This document shows positions 1 through 11,008 of a DNA stretch of 64,000 nucleotides, piece after piece; position 1 is the stretch's first letter, and every line of letters begins with the position of its first letter. Both the position numbers and the translations under genes were made by a program. The DNA comes from Diphasiastrum complanatum (lineage: Eukaryota > Streptophyta > Lycopodiopsida > Lycopodiales > Lycopodiaceae), in the NCBI GenBank assembly GCA_029204225.1, contig CM055109.1, positions 25,294,723 through 25,358,722 of the forward strand, written 5' to 3'. The notes below the pieces were generated by a model, which made no database searches, was not told where the DNA came from, and was given only the letters and a program-made list of their open reading frames with translations.

Positions 1-930
1 GTAGGTCGCGCTTGGCAAGCCATAAACAATCTGGAAATAGTCTGCATTCTTTGCTTAACAAGAAGCCTACAAAAACAACTCACTTAAAGCAAGTATGTGG
101 ATCGTGATCCAGCGCTTTACCTCTTCCACATTTTGTGAAGAAAATCATTAGCAATCAAGTTGTATTCATGTCACGGAAGCGAGGTTGTTTTCTATTTCGT
201 CTTCGTCTTCTTATTCGCAAATAATTTTGTGTCTTTGAATCTTCTTTTTGTGCAGAAGTTGTTTACAAGATCCCAGACACGCGACTACACATCACAGGAC
301 ACATTGTATTCTAGCAATCAAGACAAAATGACTACACAAGACAGGGAGATGCACGAAAATAGAGTGACTGTACTATAGTTTAGTTTTTAGAGCGAGATCG
401 TCAGTGTCTCGTTTGTTGGCGGAATGACATTCTGCTCTTTCGCTGTGTTCTGTTCGCTGGCAAACTTTCATGCACAGCTATAGTTTCTAGTATTTTTTTT
501 TTGCTCTACTCGCTACCTCTCTCTCTCTCTCTGTCTCTTACAGATCTCTCTATTCATTCTATTCTTTATGATGCAGAGAGGATCATTTTTACCTCCATAG
601 TGTGGAGTTTACAAGATGGCTAAACATAGAATCACAAGACTAGTTAACGCCAATCAACTAGTTAGTTAGTGTTCGTTGTTGCCATTCGTTTCAGCTGGGC
701 GTGAAGTCTATGTCTCCAAGCCCGTTGAGCTGCCAACTGGCAGCGCGAAAGATTCCTCTTCGTCTCTTTCGTACTTTTTCGTTTCTGGAGGTGTGTTTAC
801 GATTCACGAATGATTCACGAATTGTTTGTGTTTCGAGTCAAGGGACGTTGATTGTCGCGAATTGTTCTCGTTCGACCTTCGCTTCGTTTTCGTGTTGTGA
901 CAAAGTTGCAGGAGTTCACCATTTCTAACA
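1..930 (-). repeat. 3' LTR (probable, outer edge not found) of copia-1
   Basis: The stretch lies directly downstream, on the minus strand, of a copia RNase H end. A purine-rich tract (plus positions 931-950) abuts the minus-strand sequence TGTTAGAAATGG at 930, the usual layout of polypurine tract then LTR. The outer edge is not recognisable because the second LTR is absent from the window, so some of the left part may be flanking DNA. It contains a CT microsatellite near 520-537 and a TCGCGAATTGTTC motif near 848 that recalls the palindrome-rich LTRs of copia-3. No host gene is visible in it. Confidence 0.5.
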
Positions 931-2398
931 CTCCCTCTTGAACCTTGCAGCTTTGTACGTTTAATCCAATTGTCTTTCTTTGCTTAGCAAAGAGTGGCTT
1001 GTCGAGCAGTTTCATGAGCAGATCTGCATTCATATTTTCTGATTTTATATACTAGACCTGGAGCTCTCCTTTCGAGATCAAATCTCTAATGTGATGGTAC
1101 TTCAAAGGTATGTGCTTTGTCTTTGAATGGAAGACAGGATCCTGGGACAAATAGATGGCACTTTGAGAGTCCATCATCATCGTGTTTGGCCCCTCTCGTG
1201 GTATCTCGATTGCCTCCAGCATCATCTTTAGCCACACTACCTCATTCGCGACCTTTGAAGCTGCGACATATTCGGCTTCGCAAGAGGATTGAGCCACCAA
1301 GGTTTGCTTTTTGCATATCCAGCTGATTGCAGCTCCACACGCTATTGTCCATCCTCCAGTAATGGACTTGCTATCATCTTTGCAGCTCGCCCAGCTTGCA
1401 TCACTGTAGTGGTGCAGCTCGAATTCTTTTTTTTCGTTTTCAGTTCTATAGGTTAATCCAACATTTTGGGTACCTTTCAGATACTGTAGGATTCGTTTTG
1501 CCATTTGCCAATGTGCCATGCCAGGATTAAAAGAGAATTGGCTCAAGGCGTAAACAGAGAAAGCTAGATCAGGTCTGGTACAAATTGTCAAGTACATCAG
1601 ACTACCGATTAAGTTCTGGTAGGGTATACCTGCCATCCTTTGTTCTTCTTCTTCCATTTTTGGACAATTATGCTTCGTGATCTTGGCTTCAGCTATCATT
1701 GGTGTGGCCTTTTCTTTGTAGTCCATCATGTGGTACTACTTTAGCACCTTTTTGGCATGATTTTGACTGACTCAAGTGCATTTCGCCCTTTGTTCGATCT
1801 CTTATGATCTCCAACCCTAGGCATTTTGTTGCTTCTCCGAGATCTGTGATTTCGTAGCTTTCAAAAATCTGACTTTTCATGTCTTTGATCAGCATCAAGG
1901 AATTTCCTATCATCAGCGAATCATCCACGAAAATGGTCAGTATCACAAAATCCTTTCCTACTCTTTTAATGTAGACATTGCAGTCTGGTTGAGTAGGACT
2001 GAAGTCTAGAGACTTCAGAAGACCATCAAGCTTTTTATACCAGGCTCGTGATGCCTGTTTTAGACCGTAGATGCATCTCTGCAATCGACAGACATATTGT
2101 CTGTTGTCGGGGTCTTCATGGCCTTCAGGTTGCCTCATGAAAATATCCTCCTCTAGATCTCCATGGAGAAAGGTTGTCTTCACGTCAATCTGGTGAATTT
2201 CCAGATTGTACTATGTGGCGTATGCAAGGAGTAGCCTTATGCTTGTCATCTTGGCCATGGGTGAACATGTGTCGAAATAATCGACACCATATCTCCTCGT
2301 ATAGCCCTTCGCGACAAGCCTGGCTTTGTAGCGGCCAATGGTGCCATCAGATTTCATCTTTTTAGGAGTATTAATCCATTTTTTTGGAGTTATGAGAT
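931..2398 (-). pseudogene. Ty1-copia pol remnant (RT and RNase H), copia-1
   Basis: On the minus strand this reads as the C-terminal half of a copia polyprotein. Reverse transcriptase starts in mid-domain near 2370 ([10 protein letters not shown], then YGVDY), continues with the YGLKQASRAWY block and the catalytic FVDD (the variant of YVDD), and runs into RNase H with YSDASWASCKDD, SSCEAEY and a DSQSAI block. The end near 1000-1050 matches the usual polyprotein tail. There are frameshifts near 2180 and 1720-1745 and a stop near 1052. Gag, protease, integrase and the RT N-terminus are missing, cut off where the copia-2 LTR begins. It is a dead 3' half of an element. Confidence 0.9.
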
Positions 2399-2618
2399 TT
2401 CTACACTATATTGGCAAATCTTGATCTTCTCTCTCTACTCGAGTTTTGGATGGTTAATTCTCTCTCTACCCAAGAGCAAGGACTTTTCATACTTAGTTTC
2501 TTCATACTCAGGTCTCCACACATGTGAATGTACTTGTATGATTCATATATGCATGATTTTTAGTGCTCTTGTCTTAGATTCACACTTTGTGGCATTCTCA
2601 CACGTGTGAAATTCAACA
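2399..2618 (+). repeat. Truncated 5' LTR of copia-2
   Basis: The sequence ends in ...CACGTGTGAAATTCAACA immediately before a tRNA-iMet primer-binding site. Its left end abuts the broken RT of copia-1, so only the 3' portion of the LTR remains. Wording such as TTTCTACA...TTGG recalls the copia-6 LTR tail, consistent with related families. Confidence 0.6.
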
Positions 2619-2630
2619 TGGTATCAGAGC
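2619..2630 (+). promoter_or_regulatory. Primer-binding site of copia-2
   Basis: TGGTATCAGAGC is complementary to the 3' end of plant initiator-Met tRNA, the standard primer for minus-strand DNA synthesis in plant copia elements. It is adjacent to an LTR end (CA). Confidence 0.85.
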
Positions 2631-3370
2631 TAGCCTAAGATATCCATGCATATATCAAGTTTGATGTGAAAATTTGGCTTGAAACCAAGATTTTGTGAGT
2701 GTAGATGCATCTCCTTTGCTATCTTTGTGATTTTTTTAGGATCAAGAGAGGTCATAATCATTATGATTGGACCTGGCCTAGTACTGTAAGGAATTCAGTG
2801 CTCAAACATGTGTGAAGTACATCCAAATTTGACCAATTGATTCTCTTACAAGATAGATCCAAAATTAATGCTTGATAGCTTGCTAGAAAGCTATTTGAGT
2901 CAAAATTGTGTTGCAATTGGTTTGACATCAATTTTATGTGCCAATAAAAAGTTATAGCCATTTGAATCAGGGTGGTTAGGGCACCCAACCTAGTTGGACA
3001 CTTTTAGTTTGACTCATATCTTGCTTGTTTGGTCCAAAAACAGCTTGCCAATCTTGTCTATTTGAGATCTAGACAATTTTTTGAGGTCATAGCCACATAG
3101 TTTCATGCAATCCAATTGTAGTTTGAGTCATTTGTGGATGTTTTTTAGTGTTTTTTTGTACTTGAGTCAATTTGACCCAAACTTTGTCCTTTCTCCATCT
3201 TGGGATGAGAGTTTGATCTTGTTTGAGAGAGATTGGTAGAGCTAATGAGATAGGTCTCACACCTAGTGGCAAGATCTCATATTGGAGTTGGGAGTACACC
3301 TTTTGTGAATCCATTATTGAGAGAGAAGCAACACCTTTTGATCCATTACAAGTGAATTTCTCAAAAGAAA

Positions 3371-4835
3371 ATGACTTCCTTAGGTTCTATTTTGTTGGAG
3401 CATGGTGAGAGATTGAACACCTCCAATTATGCAATTTGGAAGGTGAGGATGGAGTCCATTTTGGTGCTCCAAGATGTGATGGAGATTGTGCTAGGACTTG
3501 ATGAGGAGCCTCAAGAGCTCCAAGAGGTCCAAAAGTTCAAAAAGAGGGCTAGGATGGCCCTACATATCATAAAGATGAATGCTTCCAATGAAGAGTTGAG
3601 GTAAATGTACCTCATGTACCTCATCCAAAGAGGCTTGCGACACATTGAAATCCATTTATGAGGCAACGAACACATCTAGGTTGCTCACACTAAGGAATCA
3701 AATCTTTCAAAGCTTCAAAAGGAGTGATGAGAGTGCCTCAAATTATGTTTTGAGAGTCAAAGATCTTCATAGAGAGCTGGCTTGCATAGGAGATAACCTC
3801 AATCCAAAAGAGCTAATGCAAGTGATCCTAAATGGTTTGAAGGATGAATTTGACAGCCTTGTTCAATCTTATGCAATCAAGGAGGTATGTCCAACTTGGA
3901 GGCACTACAAGGAGTTCTCATTTCCGAGGAGTGTAGGCAAGAGAACAAGCTTTTGTGGATCAATCACCTTATCTTGAAGAATAATGGAGAGGTGAAAGCA
4001 TAATTCACAAAGGACAAGCCAAGAGGAAGGGGCAAAGAGCAACATCAACATTTCAAGAAGGACAAGTCAAAGGAGGAGAGTGATGAGGATTCATCACAAC
4101 CATCAACAAGTTGCAAATCCAACAAGAAGTGCTTCTTTTGTGGTAAGAAGGGGCATTTTGAAGTCTAATTGTTTCAAGGAGAAAGAGTTCCTCAAGCAAG
4201 CCAATCTAGCTAAAGAGAGTGAAGGTGAGATAGAAGGGAGTTATGAAGAAGTATCTCTCATGATGTCTATGTACTCCTCTTCTAGTTTTGAAGTTGAAAA
4301 TTCATGGTGGATAGATAGTGGATCTAGTTCTCACATGACTAGTTCAAGAATATCTTTTACTTCTCTTGCACCTTACAATGGTTCTAAAAAGTTCATCTTC
4401 TTTCCTATTTATGGTGACTACAAGATAGAAGAAATTGGTAGTGTACCAATTTGTGTTGAATCCACTATGATTCTCAAAGTTGTACTTTATGTGCCTAATC
4501 TCACTAGTGTTGGCAAGATGCTAGATGATAGTTTCCAAGTTGATTTTGGGAAAAATGCTTGCTTGGTTAAGAGGAATGGTGATGTGGTAGCAAGTGGGAC
4601 TAGATGTGGTAATCTTTTCAAGATTGATGCTAATCCTTGTGGAAGTGTGGCTAAGAGGAGCTTGAATCATCTCAAAGAGGAGACGGCAAGTGATCTACCT
4701 CAACCTATGTTCCAAGATGGTAAGGCTCATGAAGATGGTGCTTTGGCAAAAGCAAATGGAGAGTTATTGCCAAGGTGGTCTACTTCTCATCAATTTTCTT
4801 ATCTTGTTCATTTGGATGATCTCATTGTCGGGAAA
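3371..4835 (+). pseudogene. Ty1-copia gag-protease remnant, copia-2
   Basis: An ATG at 3371 opens a copia gag (N-terminal part with NYAIWKVRM, then a UBN2-type region with SRLLTLRNQIF and ILNGLKDEF). A frameshift near 3604 and others near 3900-4080 break it. A zinc knuckle, CFFCGKKGHF, sits near 4126 and is itself frameshifted before its last cysteine. The protease motif WWIDSGSSSHM lies near 4303. After the protease the reading frame stays open but no longer looks like gag-pre-integrase or integrase, then stops being retroelement-like around 4835. Its gag and protease resemble those at 44.5 kb and 50.5 kb, so it belongs to the same lineage. Between the primer site and 3371 lies a non-coding leader of about 740 bp. 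Confidence 0.85.
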
Positions 4836-5190
4836 ATGTACTGGTTCGTGGATCGGACGGATCAGAACAATCCTACTACTGCATGAAGGCAGTGGTCGAC
4901 TGATTCCCTCGGTGTGTGCACCACTACTACAATAGGCGAACACAAAAAAGAGTTTGATTGTGAAAGTAGAAGAGCAAATAGTCAGACAAAAAACATAGAG
5001 CATGCAACACTGACAAAATCTGAATGCAAAACCAGACAATAATTTATTCAGATTGAATGTATAGAAATACAAGTCAGATGATGCTAGTGAGCACAAAACA
5101 ATAGCGGGTGAAACCGCATGCTCACAATGCTAATTACGATCTGTAATAGCTATAAACTTATACGAATATACAAGCCTAAAGCTAGCTATG
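4836..5190. other. Unassigned stretch, possibly LTR debris
   Basis: No gene is visible. On the minus strand it has an AATAAATTATT block and a T-rich tail of the kind found in LTR polyadenylation regions, but no paired LTR was found. Confidence 0.3.
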
Positions 5191-5815
5191 TATGATGCCA
5201 TCCGCGAGGAAGATGAAGGACCAGATGTTGACGAATCCATGGAAAGGAAAGTACCCCGTGCTCCTATCCACAAGTCGAAGCCGATCGGGGATACCCAAGA
5301 TCAGCTTTGGAAATCCTAGTTGGAGTTGCTTAATAAGCAACACCAACTACAAATGGAGAACCTCACCAATGAGTTTCAAACCACTCTGCAGTCTATCCAG
5401 TCTAGTATGCCTCGTGAACCACACACTACCCAGGTACCTAATAGACAAAAACCCATCTGGTGCCCACACTGCCGGGCTACGCATCTTGCTGATGCTTGTC
5501 CTTCCTATCAACCTATCCAAGCACATGCCATCCAACAATATGAAGAACCACCGTCACAATCTAGACATTCCTCACATTATCACAAATACTCACCAGAAAG
5601 TCCAGCACCACTAGCCATACAAGAATTATGCCATTATACAAGGGTCCATGAACATATGTTTAATCTGTGGTGAAACCTCACATGGTCGATTGTCCCGTCA
5701 AGACCAAGTACCATGCCGAGTGTCCCGACTGTGTCAAGAAACACAGTTTCAAAGATTGCCCAAAACAACCAAGCAAGACCCTACCTGCCCAACACGTCAA
5801 TTATGAATCATGATA
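5191..5815 (+). pseudogene. Retrotransposon gag-like fragment with three zinc-knuckle-like motifs
   Basis: The frame reads an acidic, coiled-coil-like stretch (ELLNKQHQLQMENLTNEF), then three cysteine/histidine clusters. The first is CPHCRATHLADAC near 5460. The second is CLICGETSH followed, after a one-base shift, by its last cysteine (5657-5690). The third is CPDCVKKHSFKDC near 5720-5760. Spacing is CX2C with H and C as in retroviral-type nucleocapsids, although two have one residue fewer before His. No protease or RT follows, because copia-3 is inserted about 150 bp downstream and the sequence after it is not pol. Most likely an old LTR-retrotransposon gag. The exact superfamily is unclear. 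Confidence 0.6.
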
Positions 5816-5961
5816 GGATCTTCGCGACAACACCACATGAGCACCATAGCAACCAACAGTTAAACCTGCTGCTCAATTGAGAAGTTCCTTGAGAGCTTCT
5901 ACATTACCACAACATTTACCAAATCGATAGTCGAACATAGACAGTATATGGACTGAGTAAT

Positions 5962-6937
5962 TGTAGGAAAAATAGTGATTATTCTTCCATAGAGAACACG
6001 ATGCCAGTTTGAATAAATCTAGCTAATATTAGTGTCTTCAATCGTGATTGTATCTGATCTATGTACTAATAGAACAGTATTAGTTTTGATTGAATATGTG
6101 TGCGGAAATTATATGCGGAAGTAAGAGACAACTTAAGACAATTTAGACAATAAGAAACTATTGATCAAAAACGAATTTTTATAACTCTGAATTTGATTCA
6201 TCAATATACATCTCTTGCTGTCTTATCTCGCTATTGTGTCTCTGATTGAGTGAGTGTGTTACAACGAGTAGTGCACATATATTTATATTGCCACAAGATA
6301 GGTCTTTTGGCCTTTTATTTACAGGTCTTTTGGCCTTTCAATGTTGTAACAGTAGATATCTAACTGTTTACGATGGTTGATCTTCAAATAGATGCTCTGT
6401 TTCCAGGCTCAAATAAATTCTGTTCGCGAACCATCTCTTTGTCTTAGCTTTGTGTTTCGCAAATTGTTCGCGACACTCGTCTCTTCGCTACATTTTTGTC
6501 CTTCGTAAATTGTTCGCGACAGATGACAATTCTTGAGCTTGAAGAAGAAATCTAGAATATTTTGCAAGCTGTTCGAGATAGTTTCGTGACAGGTGAGCTT
6601 GGAGAGCAGTCCAAAAGATTTCGTGAATTATTCACGACAATTTCGCGACATCTGAGACTTGAACAAGAAACAGAATATTTTGCGACAAGATTTTATTCGC
6701 GAATTTTTTTAGCTTCAACAAGAAAGCCACCAGCTTCTACAAGAAATTGTATCGCGAATCTTTCGCAAATTTTTTGAGTTGACTGCAAGACAAATTTCGC
6801 AAATCCTTCGTGAATCTTTTTGAGTTGGTCACAAATAAAAATGTTTCGAGTTCGCGTTCATTTCTTTCTCATCCTTTGGCAAGTAAACTGCGCACTTTGT
6901 TGGTAGAATCAAGATTTGTCTGATCAGTTGTTCTACA
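5962..6937 (-). repeat. 3' LTR of copia-3
   Basis: About 976 bp, homologous to 10053-11008. On the minus strand a TATA-like AATATAAATATAT lies near 6278-6290, placing U3 at about 6300-6937. U3 carries repeated TCGCGA-centred palindromes (for example TTCGCGAA at 6423-6430 and again near 6693). Confidence 0.93.
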
Positions 6938-6981
6938 GCTCCCTCTCAAAGTGGCAGTTGGATTAATTCCAATCTTCTTCG

Positions 6982-9937
6982 CTACTTCTCGAACAAAGCT
7001 TTACTTAGTGGCTTTGTAAAGATATCAGCTGTCATTTCCTCTGTGGGTATGAAGATTGTCTTCAGTATCTTCTTCTCGACTAAGTCCCGAATCACATGAT
7101 ACTTGATAGCGAATTGATGATCATGAGCCACTACATACGTGAATAACAAGCGAATTGATGTATGTTTGACTACCGGTCAGAAAGTATCAATGTAGTCGAT
7201 CCCATACTTCTGTAAAAATCCTTTAGCAACCAACCTTGCCTTGTATCTGATGTTTTCTCTATCAAGACCTGTTTTGATCTTATAGATCCACTTGCACTTG
7301 ACTAGTTTTCTGCCATTAGGTATAGGTGCAAGTGTCCATACATTGTTCTTGTACATGGATGACATTTCGTCCTCCATTGCCTGAATCCAACGATCTTTAT
7401 CAGGTCCATCTACAGAGCCTCCTTGAATGTTTGAGGTTCGTCAGAGAATCCACAAAATTTGATGATTGTATTAAAAACATCCTGACCATATCTTTCTAGC
7501 GGTTTTTGTTGTTTATCAAATCTTCTCACAGGTGGTTTCGAGTTTGATTCTGCAGCTTTCGAGTTCAATTCTGATTCGAGCTTTTCTGCTGGAATTCGAG
7601 CTGGCGATCCGAGTCTGTCAAGCACTCAATCTTGACCTCCTTCTGAATCTGGTAAGTCTCATCTGCTGCTTGTTTTTCTTATGTTGTTGTTGGTAGCTCA
7701 TAATAATTTTCGAGAATTTTATAGCCGACTAGATCACTGTCTGCTATGTATTTCATCTCATCAAATTTAACATCTTGAACAACTCTTATCTTGCCAGTTT
7801 CGGGTACATAGACATGATAATATGATGAATGTAACTCAAATCCTACAAGAAAACATTGTTCTATCTTTTCATCGAGTTTCTTTCTCAGCTTATCTGGTAT
7901 GTGCATATACACCGTGCATCCAAATGTTCGAACATGTGCAAGAATTGGCTTCAATTTTCACCATATCTCATGAGGAGTTTTATTCGGTATTCGAGATTTC
8001 AGAATACGATTCTGAAGATAATTTGATGTAGCCATTGCTTTTGCCCACAACTGTTTTGGTGCTTTCGCATGAGCCATCATACACCTTGCAGCTTCCATCA
8101 GTGTACGATTTTTTCGTTCAGCTATTCCATTGTGCTGAGGTGTGTAAGATGCAGTCTTCATGTGCATAATACCTCGATCAGTACAGTAAGCTTTGAATTC
8201 GTTGGAAATGTATTCACCTCCACGATTTGTGCGAATTTGCTTTAGCTTATTGCTTGTCTGCTTCTCAGCCCAATTCGTATACTCAACAAATTTCTCGAAA
8301 GCTTCAGATTTAGTACAAATAAAGTATACTACAGCGAACTTGCTGAATTCATCAATAAACGTAATGAAGTACTTTGCATCACCCAATGACAATACTCCGA
8401 ATGGTCCACAAATATCTGGATGCACAATTTCAAGTACCTTAGTTGCTTTATAAACATCCTTACTGAAAGGTGTTCTAGTCATCTTGCCTTTAAGACAGGA
8501 TTCGCAGGTAATTCGAATATCTCTACTTTTGATTTTGACTCCTTGAATTCTCTGACTTTTTGGTACAAGGCTTCCATGTTCATGTGACATAGCCTCTTGT
8601 GCCACAGTACATCTGTCGATTCCTGAGTTTGATTGACTTGTTCGATTCTTGTTCAAATGTTCAGGTGATATAAATTTCCTTCGCTGTTGCCTTTAGCAAC
8701 CAGGTTATCAGAATCTTCTCGAACAGTTTACAAGAGTTCTTTGTGAAGGTTACTGACATGCCTGTATCAACTATCTTTGCAACGGATAGAAGATCTTTAT
8801 CAAGAGTAGGGACATAGAGAACTTCCTCCAGTTTCTTGTCTCTTTGATTCGTGTCTAGCCATAATACACCAGTTCCATCAACCACGTGTTTAGAACCATC
8901 TCCAAGTATAATGAATCTCGAATAGTTCGTCTTCTTGTCCTCAGACAAAATTTGTTTCGAGGAAACAAAATGTGAGGTGGCTCCCGAATCAAGTACTACT
9001 TCTCAAATTGAATTAGATGAACAACATAGACCAGTACTAACATAAGTTGTTGAATTCCTTGTTGCCATGTCTTCTGCTGCTCTGGAGTATTCTGCTTTGT
9101 CTTCGACATAGTTTGAATCTAAAAGTTCGCTTCGATTCTGCTCCTTTTTGTTTCTGGAATCCTGATAACAGTCTATTGTTGCATGACCCCGTTTATGACA
9201 ATGAATGCATTCAATCTTTGGATTTAGCCAATACTTTTCTTCTGTGTGACCTGATCTTCTGCAGCTGTTGCAGATCTTCTTATCATTAGAATTCTTCTAT
9301 TGTTTTCCAGATTGTTGTTCATTAGTCTTAGACTCATTCTTCTTAGACGACTCCCTCTTAAACTTAGACTTCTTAGAAGATTCATTTTTCTGAGTAAATA
9401 GAGCATTTTCTAATCACCATTGTCATCATAGCGTTCACGAGCTTCTACTTCCTCCTTAACTCCGTCTATTGCCTTTTGAAGTGTCATTGTTACATCTTTT
9501 GCCAATAAGATTCGAGTTGTGTGGAATGACTTGGGTAGTGCTTGAAGAAAATAACTAAGTTGTTTTTCCTTAGAAATTTATTTTCTGCACCAGAATTCTG
9601 TAAGGAAATAATCAAATTTTTAATCTTTCGCACGAATGTATTCAGGTCTTTGTTGTCCCACTATAGGTAAGTTAATTGGTCTTCCAAGAACATGATCGGA
9701 TTACGAGATCGAGTCTCATTCTTGGGTTGCCATTCTTCCCATAAATCCTTTGTGTTTGAAATTGATGTAAGATCTAGCATTATATTGTCATGCACTGAAG
9801 ACGCAATAATTGCTATAGGTTTGTCATTTTTTAAACTCCATTCTTGAAGTTCTTTGCCAGGAGTAGCTTCTGGCTTCTCCTCCTTCGGGGTCCAAGATAG
9901 TAGTGATCTTAGCTTGAATATTGGTGATTGATGACAT
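6982..9937 (-). pseudogene. Degenerate copia gag-pol of copia-3
   Basis: An ATG at 9937 opens gag; frameshifts and stops follow. Domains in minus-strand order are: a gag with LWEEWQPKNETRSRNP, a zinc knuckle CIHCHKRGHATIDC (about 9165-9210), protease VLDSGATSHFV (about 8965-9000), then gag-pre-integrase (8661-8950). The integrase (7958-8656) keeps YFITFIDEFSKF, GGEYISNEF and PQHNGIAERKNRTL. A linker (7679-7954) and the RT N-terminus ([17 protein letters not shown], about 7190) follow. At about 7130 the text jumps from SIRLLFT to an RNase H tail (FAIKYHVIRDLVEKK, ADIFTKPL), stop at 6982-6984. The RT palm with its YVDD and most of RNase H are absent. It cannot encode active reverse transcriptase. 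Confidence 0.9.
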
Positions 9938-10039
9938 CTTTTAATTTTGAATAACCTCCGGATAGCGGTTTACTAATGGATGTATGAAGACTATTGAGAG
10001 GGATGTGAAGATACCATTGTATCAACTTTAATTCTGTAA

Positions 10040-10051
10040 GCTCTGATACCA
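10040..10051 (-). promoter_or_regulatory. Primer-binding site of copia-3
   Basis: Minus-strand TGGTATCAGAGC, complementary to the initiator-Met tRNA 3' end, one base from the 5' LTR edge at 10053. Confidence 0.9.
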
Positions 10052-10052
10052 C

Positions 10053-11008
10053 TGTAGGAAAAATAGTAATTATTCTTCCACAGAGAACACGATGCAAGTT
10101 TGAATAATTCAAACTAATATCAGTGTCTTCAATCACGATTGTATCGGACAGTATTAGTTCTGATTGAATATGTGTGCGAAAATTATATGCGGAAGTAAGA
10201 GAAAACTTAAGACAATTTAGACAATAACTATTGATCAAAAACTAATATTTATAACTCTGAATTTGATTCATCAATATACATCTCTTGTTGTATTATCTCG
10301 TTGTTGTGTCTTTGATTGAGTGAGTGTGTTACAACGAGTAGTGCACATGTATTTATATTGCTACAGGACAGGTCTTTTGGCCTTTTATTTACAGGTCTTG
10401 TGGCCTTTCAATGCTATAATAGTAGATATCTAACTGTTTACAACGGTTGATATTCGAATAGATGCTCTGTTTCCAGGCTCGAATAAATTTTGTTCGCAAA
10501 TTATTCACGACAGTCCATCTCTTCGTCTCAACTTCGTGTTTCGTAAATTGTTCACGACACTTGTCTCTTCGCAACAATTTCGTCCTTTGCAAATTGTTTG
10601 CAACATATGACAATTCTTGAGGTTGAAGAAGAAATCTAGAATATTTTGCGAACTATTCGAGATAGTTTCACGACAGGTGAGCTTGGAGAACAGTCCAGAA
10701 GATTTCGCGAATTGTTCGCGACAATTTTGTGACATTTGAGGCTTGAACAAGAAACAGAATATTTTGCGACAAGATTTTGTTCGCGAATCTTTCGAGCTTC
10801 AACAAGAAAGCCACGAGCTTTTGCAAGAAACTGTTTCGCGAATCTTTCGAGTTGACTACAAGACAAATTTCGTATCCTTCATGAATCTTTTTGAGTTGCT
10901 CACGAATAGAAATGTTTCGAGTTCGCGTTCATTTCTTTCTCATCCTTTGTCAATTAAACTGCGCACTTTGTTGGTAGAATCAAGATCTGTCTGATCAGTT
11001 ATTCTACA
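10053..11008 (-). repeat. 5' LTR of copia-3
   Basis: About 956 bp, the partner of 5962-6937, with the same TCGCGA-type palindromes in U3 (for example near 10703-10720, 10788 and 10836) and the same TATA-like region near 10350. Confidence 0.93.

Larger units (their letters stand above)
5962..11008 (-). mobile_element. Copia-3: complete-ended Ty1-copia element, internally deleted
   Basis: Two LTRs (5962-6937 and 10053-11008) begin TGTAGGAAAAATAGT and end TTCTACA, in direct orientation. The primer site for iMet tRNA reads on the minus strand at 10040-10051, so transcription runs right to left. A purine tract abuts the left LTR at 6938-6953. The flanks GTAAT (5957-5961) and ATAAT (11009-11013) match in four of five bases and may be the target duplication. 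The LTRs differ at many positions by eye, so the insertion is not recent. The element split the zinc-knuckle gag fragment at 5.2-5.9 kb; the flanking sequence resumes at 11009. Confidence 0.92.

Noticed and set aside
7110-7160. Repeated GCGAATTGATG near the copia-3 deletion as a microhomology scar
   Set aside because: Both copies are still present, whereas a microhomology-mediated deletion would leave one.
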